64,000 nucleotides of DNA, from the NCBI GenBank assembly GCA_021847105.1, contig JAJZUT010000019.1, forward strand, positions 1-64,000, in the 5' to 3' direction. Position numbers and translations under genes: made by a program. The first letter of the stretch is position 1. Each line of letters starts with the position of its first letter. Below are positions 61,734 through 64,000 of the stretch, piece after piece. The notes beneath the pieces were generated by a model that was not told the origin of the DNA, made no database searches, and was given only the letters and a program-made list of their open reading frames with translations. The stretch comes from Pseudomonadota bacterium (GTDB lineage Bacteria; Pseudomonadota; Gammaproteobacteria; Steroidobacterales; Steroidobacteraceae).

Positions 61734-62998
61734 GTCGCGCGCATCGCCTGTTCAAGACGCTCAACGAAACGGAATACGTCCGCGAAACCGTTGTAGAGAG
61801 GCGCGGGCGCGACGCGGATGATGTCCGGCTCGCGCCAATCACACAGAACTCCGTGCTCGCCGAGCCACTGAAAGACTCGACGTGCACGCTGAGGATTGGC
61901 GCCAATGCGCAGCGAAAGCTGCGCGCCACGCGCGGCAGGCTCGCGCGGCGTAATGATTCTCGCCTCGGGAATACGCGCATCGATCAGCTGCGCGAAGAAA
62001 GCCCCGAGCGCCAGCGATTTTTCGCGCAGCCGCGGCACGCCGGCACGCTGGAACAGATCGAACGACGCAATCAACGGCGCAGCTGCGAGCACCGATTGAT
62101 TGCTCAACTGAAATCCGGCTGCACCATGCGCCGCACGGAACGCGTGCGGCATGTCGAACCGACTCGCAAGCTCATGACCCCACCAACCCGCCAGCCGCGG
62201 ACGGCTGGTCGAGAAATGCCGCCGATGCACGAAACAACCAGCGGTAGCACCCGGCCCCGCATTGAGGTACTTGTAGCTGCACCAGACCGCGAAGTCAGCC
62301 TCGAGATCACGCAGCGGGAACGGCATGTTACCCACGGAATGCGCCAGGTCGAACCCGACCAGTGCGCCGGCGCGGTGCGCAGCCCGAGCGATCCGCGCTA
62401 GATCGAATGCCTGGCCAGTCAGGTACTGCACCCCCGGCCAGAGAACCAGGGCGACTTCCTCGCCTCGCCGCTCGAGCAGCGCTTCGATATCGGCCTCCTG
62501 CACGCAGTCTTCTCCGGTACGCGGCTCGAGCTCTATCAGCGTGTCGCGAGGCTCGAGTCCGTGCCACTGCAGATGAGTCGACACCGCGTAGCGATCCGAC
62601 GGGAACGCTCCTGCTTCGATCAGGACGCCGCGGCGTCGCCCCGCTGGACGGTAGAAGCTTGCCAGCATCAGCTGAAGATTGACGCTGAGTGAATTCATGA
62701 TCGCGACTTCATCAGCCTGACAGCCGAGCAACTCCGCGCACGGAGCCGCGAGCGCATCGTGATAAGTGATCCAAGGCCGTCGGCCGTGCTCGTGCCCGCG
62801 CACCGCCATCTGCGCCCAATCGTCGAGCACCTGGTTGACTTGCTCACGCGCCGCAAGCGGCATCAGTCCCAGAGAGTGTCCGCACAGATAAATCGCCGAC
62901 CCCTCTCCTGCCCAGCGGGGCACGGCAAAACACTCGCGCAACGCACGCAGTGGGTCAGTCGCATCGAGCTCAACAGCATGTTGCAACGTGAAATCCAT
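61730..62998 (-). CDS. kynU: Kynureninase
   Basis: The 422-residue PLP enzyme cleaves kynurenine or 3-hydroxykynurenine to (hydroxy)anthranilate and alanine. It shows IYLCGHSLGLMPLAAREQV, the FYRPAGRRRGVLIEAGAFPSDRYAV region, LVGFDLAHSVGNMPFPLRD, and the PLP Lys in WCSYKYLNAGPGA. ATG 62998 shares a base with the exporter stop codon (TGATG), so translation is coupled. Followed by kmo. The first enzyme, tryptophan dioxygenase, is not in the window. Confidence 0.94.
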   Translation of the reverse strand: MDFTLQHAVELDATDPLRALRECFAVPRWAGEGSAIYLCGHSLGLMPLAAREQVNQVLDDWAQMAVRGHEHGRRPWITYHDALAAPCAELLGCQADEVAIMNSLSVNLQLMLASFYRPAGRRRGVLIEAGAFPSDRYAVSTHLQWHGLEPRDTLIELEPRTGEDCVQEADIEALLERRGEEVALVLWPGVQYLTGQAFDLARIARAAHRAGALVGFDLAHSVGNMPFPLRDLEADFAVWCSYKYLNAGPGATAGCFVHRRHFSTSRPRLAGWWGHELASRFDMPHAFRAAHGAAGFQLSNQSVLAAAPLIASFDLFQRAGVPRLREKSLALGAFFAQLIDARIPEARIITPREPAARGAQLSLRIGANPQRARRVFQWLGEHGVLCDWREPDIIRVAPAPLYNGFADVFRFVERLEQAMRAT

Positions 62999-64000
62999 CA
63001 GGCAGCAGCCTCGCTGCCGCGCGCGCCTGCGTGTCGTTGCGACGCAGGACCCCGCTTCAGCAACAGCAGCAGCGGGGAGATCACCACAACGAACAGAAGC
63101 AGAGCGTGAAACACATCGTCGAAGGACAACATCAGAACCTGCCGTTGCATCAGTGCGTAGATCTGCGCAACAGCCATGTGGGACGCCGCGGTCGGTGCGA
63201 CGCCGCGGGCAGCAAGCGCATGCGTGAGCCTGTCGACAGTGTGTGCATAGACTGGATTCAGCGGTTGCAGGCCGCTCACCAGGCGGGCTTGATGGAACTG
63301 TTCACGTCGGGCGAGCAGCGCCTGAACCATCGCAATGCCAATGCTCCCGCCGAGATTGCGGCCGACGGCAATCATGGCCGCGGCATTGCCAGTCCGGTCG
63401 GGCGGCACGCCGATGTAAGCAGCGCTCATCAGGGGCACGAACAGCAGCGGAATTCCGCCGGATTGCCAGGCGCGGGCGAGTGCAATCTGGTCAAACGTCA
63501 CGGTCACGGCAAAGCGCGACATCACCCAAAGCGAAACGCCGATCACGGCGAAAGCGACCAACATCAGCACGCGCGGCTGAAACTTTCCGGTCAAAACGCC
63601 GGCCAGCGGCATGGTGACCATCGTGATCATGCCACCGAGGGTGAGGGCAAGACCCGCCTGCATCGCGGTATAGCCGAGTATCTGCTGCGTAAACTGCGGC
63701 ACGAATTGCGTCGTACCGAACAAGATCACTCCGATCACCATGATGATCGAGGTGCCGACCGCGAAGTTGCGATGCTTGAATAGCCGCATCTCGAGCAGCG
63801 GCTCGCGTGCATACAGTTCCCAAACGATGAAGCTGACGATGCAGATGGCAGAGAGGATCGCGGCGGCCCGGATCAGCGGATCGGCAAACCAGTCGTCTTG
63901 CACACCGCGATCGGTCATGACTTCGAGGAAGCCGAGTCCAAGCGCGATAAGCAAGGCACCCGGCAAGTCGAAGCGGATACCGCGCGCCCAGCGCGCGAGC
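62998..64000 (-). CDS. DHA2-family MFS exporter (EmrB-like), partial
   Basis: The gene enters from beyond the right end; about 334 codons of the C-terminal part are present. The frame stays open to 64000 and reads LARWARGIRFDLPGALLIAL, the typical EmrB/DHA2 segment between helices. About eight membrane helices follow, with FVPQFTQQILGYTAMQAGLAL and PLMSAAYIGVPPDRTGNAAAM. The stop overlaps the kynureninase start. It may export a kynurenine-pathway product or act as a drug pump. Confidence 0.85.
   Translation of the reverse strand, partial: LARWARGIRFDLPGALLIALGLGFLEVMTDRGVQDDWFADPLIRAAAILSAICIVSFIVWELYAREPLLEMRLFKHRNFAVGTSIIMVIGVILFGTTQFVPQFTQQILGYTAMQAGLALTLGGMITMVTMPLAGVLTGKFQPRVLMLVAFAVIGVSLWVMSRFAVTVTFDQIALARAWQSGGIPLLFVPLMSAAYIGVPPDRTGNAAAMIAVGRNLGGSIGIAMVQALLARREQFHQARLVSGLQPLNPVYAHTVDRLTHALAARGVAPTAASHMAVAQIYALMQRQVLMLSFDDVFHALLLFVVVISPLLLLLKRGPASQRHAGARGSEAAA

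Noticed and set aside
1..64000. CRISPR array, rRNA genes or prophage
   Set aside because: No regularly spaced repeat array, rRNA sequence, integrase or phage structural gene was seen.

Overview
The window reads as chromosomal DNA of a GC-rich gammaproteobacterium, probably outside the enteric and pseudomonad groups. Supporting this are the rpsU-yqeY-dnaG-rpoD macromolecular synthesis operon, a split class II ribonucleotide reductase (NrdJa/NrdJb), a gammaproteobacterial-type CCA-adding enzyme with HD domain, a complete MoxR/Bat aerotolerance operon, and a KMO/kynureninase pair. Coding density is high, and many neighbours are joined by ATGA-type stop/start overlaps.

Layout. 1-363: structured non-coding DNA with two hairpins and three ~21-bp direct repeats that look like a transposon end. 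364-3310 (minus): nrdJb and nrdJa, with two NrdR-box palindromes upstream. 3875-14000: hsp20 behind a sigma-32 promoter, an NDUFA9-like reductase, cca, a lipoprotein peptidase, a MidA-type methyltransferase, a pteridine reductase, folK, folB and tsaD. 11980-16650: rpsU-yqeY-dnaG-rpoD. 17137: a tRNA with CAU anticodon that looks like Ile2.

17.4-40.9 kb is the remarkable part: a roughly 23-kb catabolic island for lignin-derived dimers. It has (a) a lignostilbene dioxygenase gene with the diagnostic Phe59/Tyr101/Lys134 and four His ligands, followed by an NTF2-like protein in the position of LsdE-type formaldehyde lyases; (b) an aldehyde dehydrogenase, an AraC regulator and a LigW-like 5-carboxyvanillate decarboxylase; (c) a minus-strand operon for aldehyde dehydrogenase, PQQ alcohol dehydrogenase, Nu-class GST (candidate glutathione lyase) and an MFS permease; (d) a LigD/LigO-like SDR; (e) a minus-strand operon for a TonB receptor, a LigF-type beta-etherase, a LigD-like C-alpha dehydrogenase and two tandem LigF-superfamily GSTs, of which the last has lost its glutathione-site residues and may be the partner of a BaeAB-like heterodimer. 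Read together: uptake, C-alpha oxidation, ether cleavage with glutathione, glutathione release, side-chain oxidation; plus a beta-1 (diarylpropane/stilbene) branch and a biphenyl-branch decarboxylase, all converging on vanillin/vanillate. Demethylases and ring cleavage are not in the window.

40.3-48.1 kb: a GFA-family protein, an ECF sigma factor with a downstream membrane protein, a bactofilin-like/RDD membrane protein and an RND efflux adaptor and pump. 48.5-55.6 kb: moxR, DUF58, DUF4381, batA, batB (with a degenerate MIDAS), batC, batD. 55.6-60.3 kb: pyrE, an AmpG-like permease, a Rieske protein, a small acidic protein, marC, trmB and rhodanese. 60.3-64.0 kb: kynurenine 3-monooxygenase, kynureninase and a DHA2 exporter cut by the window end. 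All assignments come from reading motifs and from recall of family sequences; no database search was possible.
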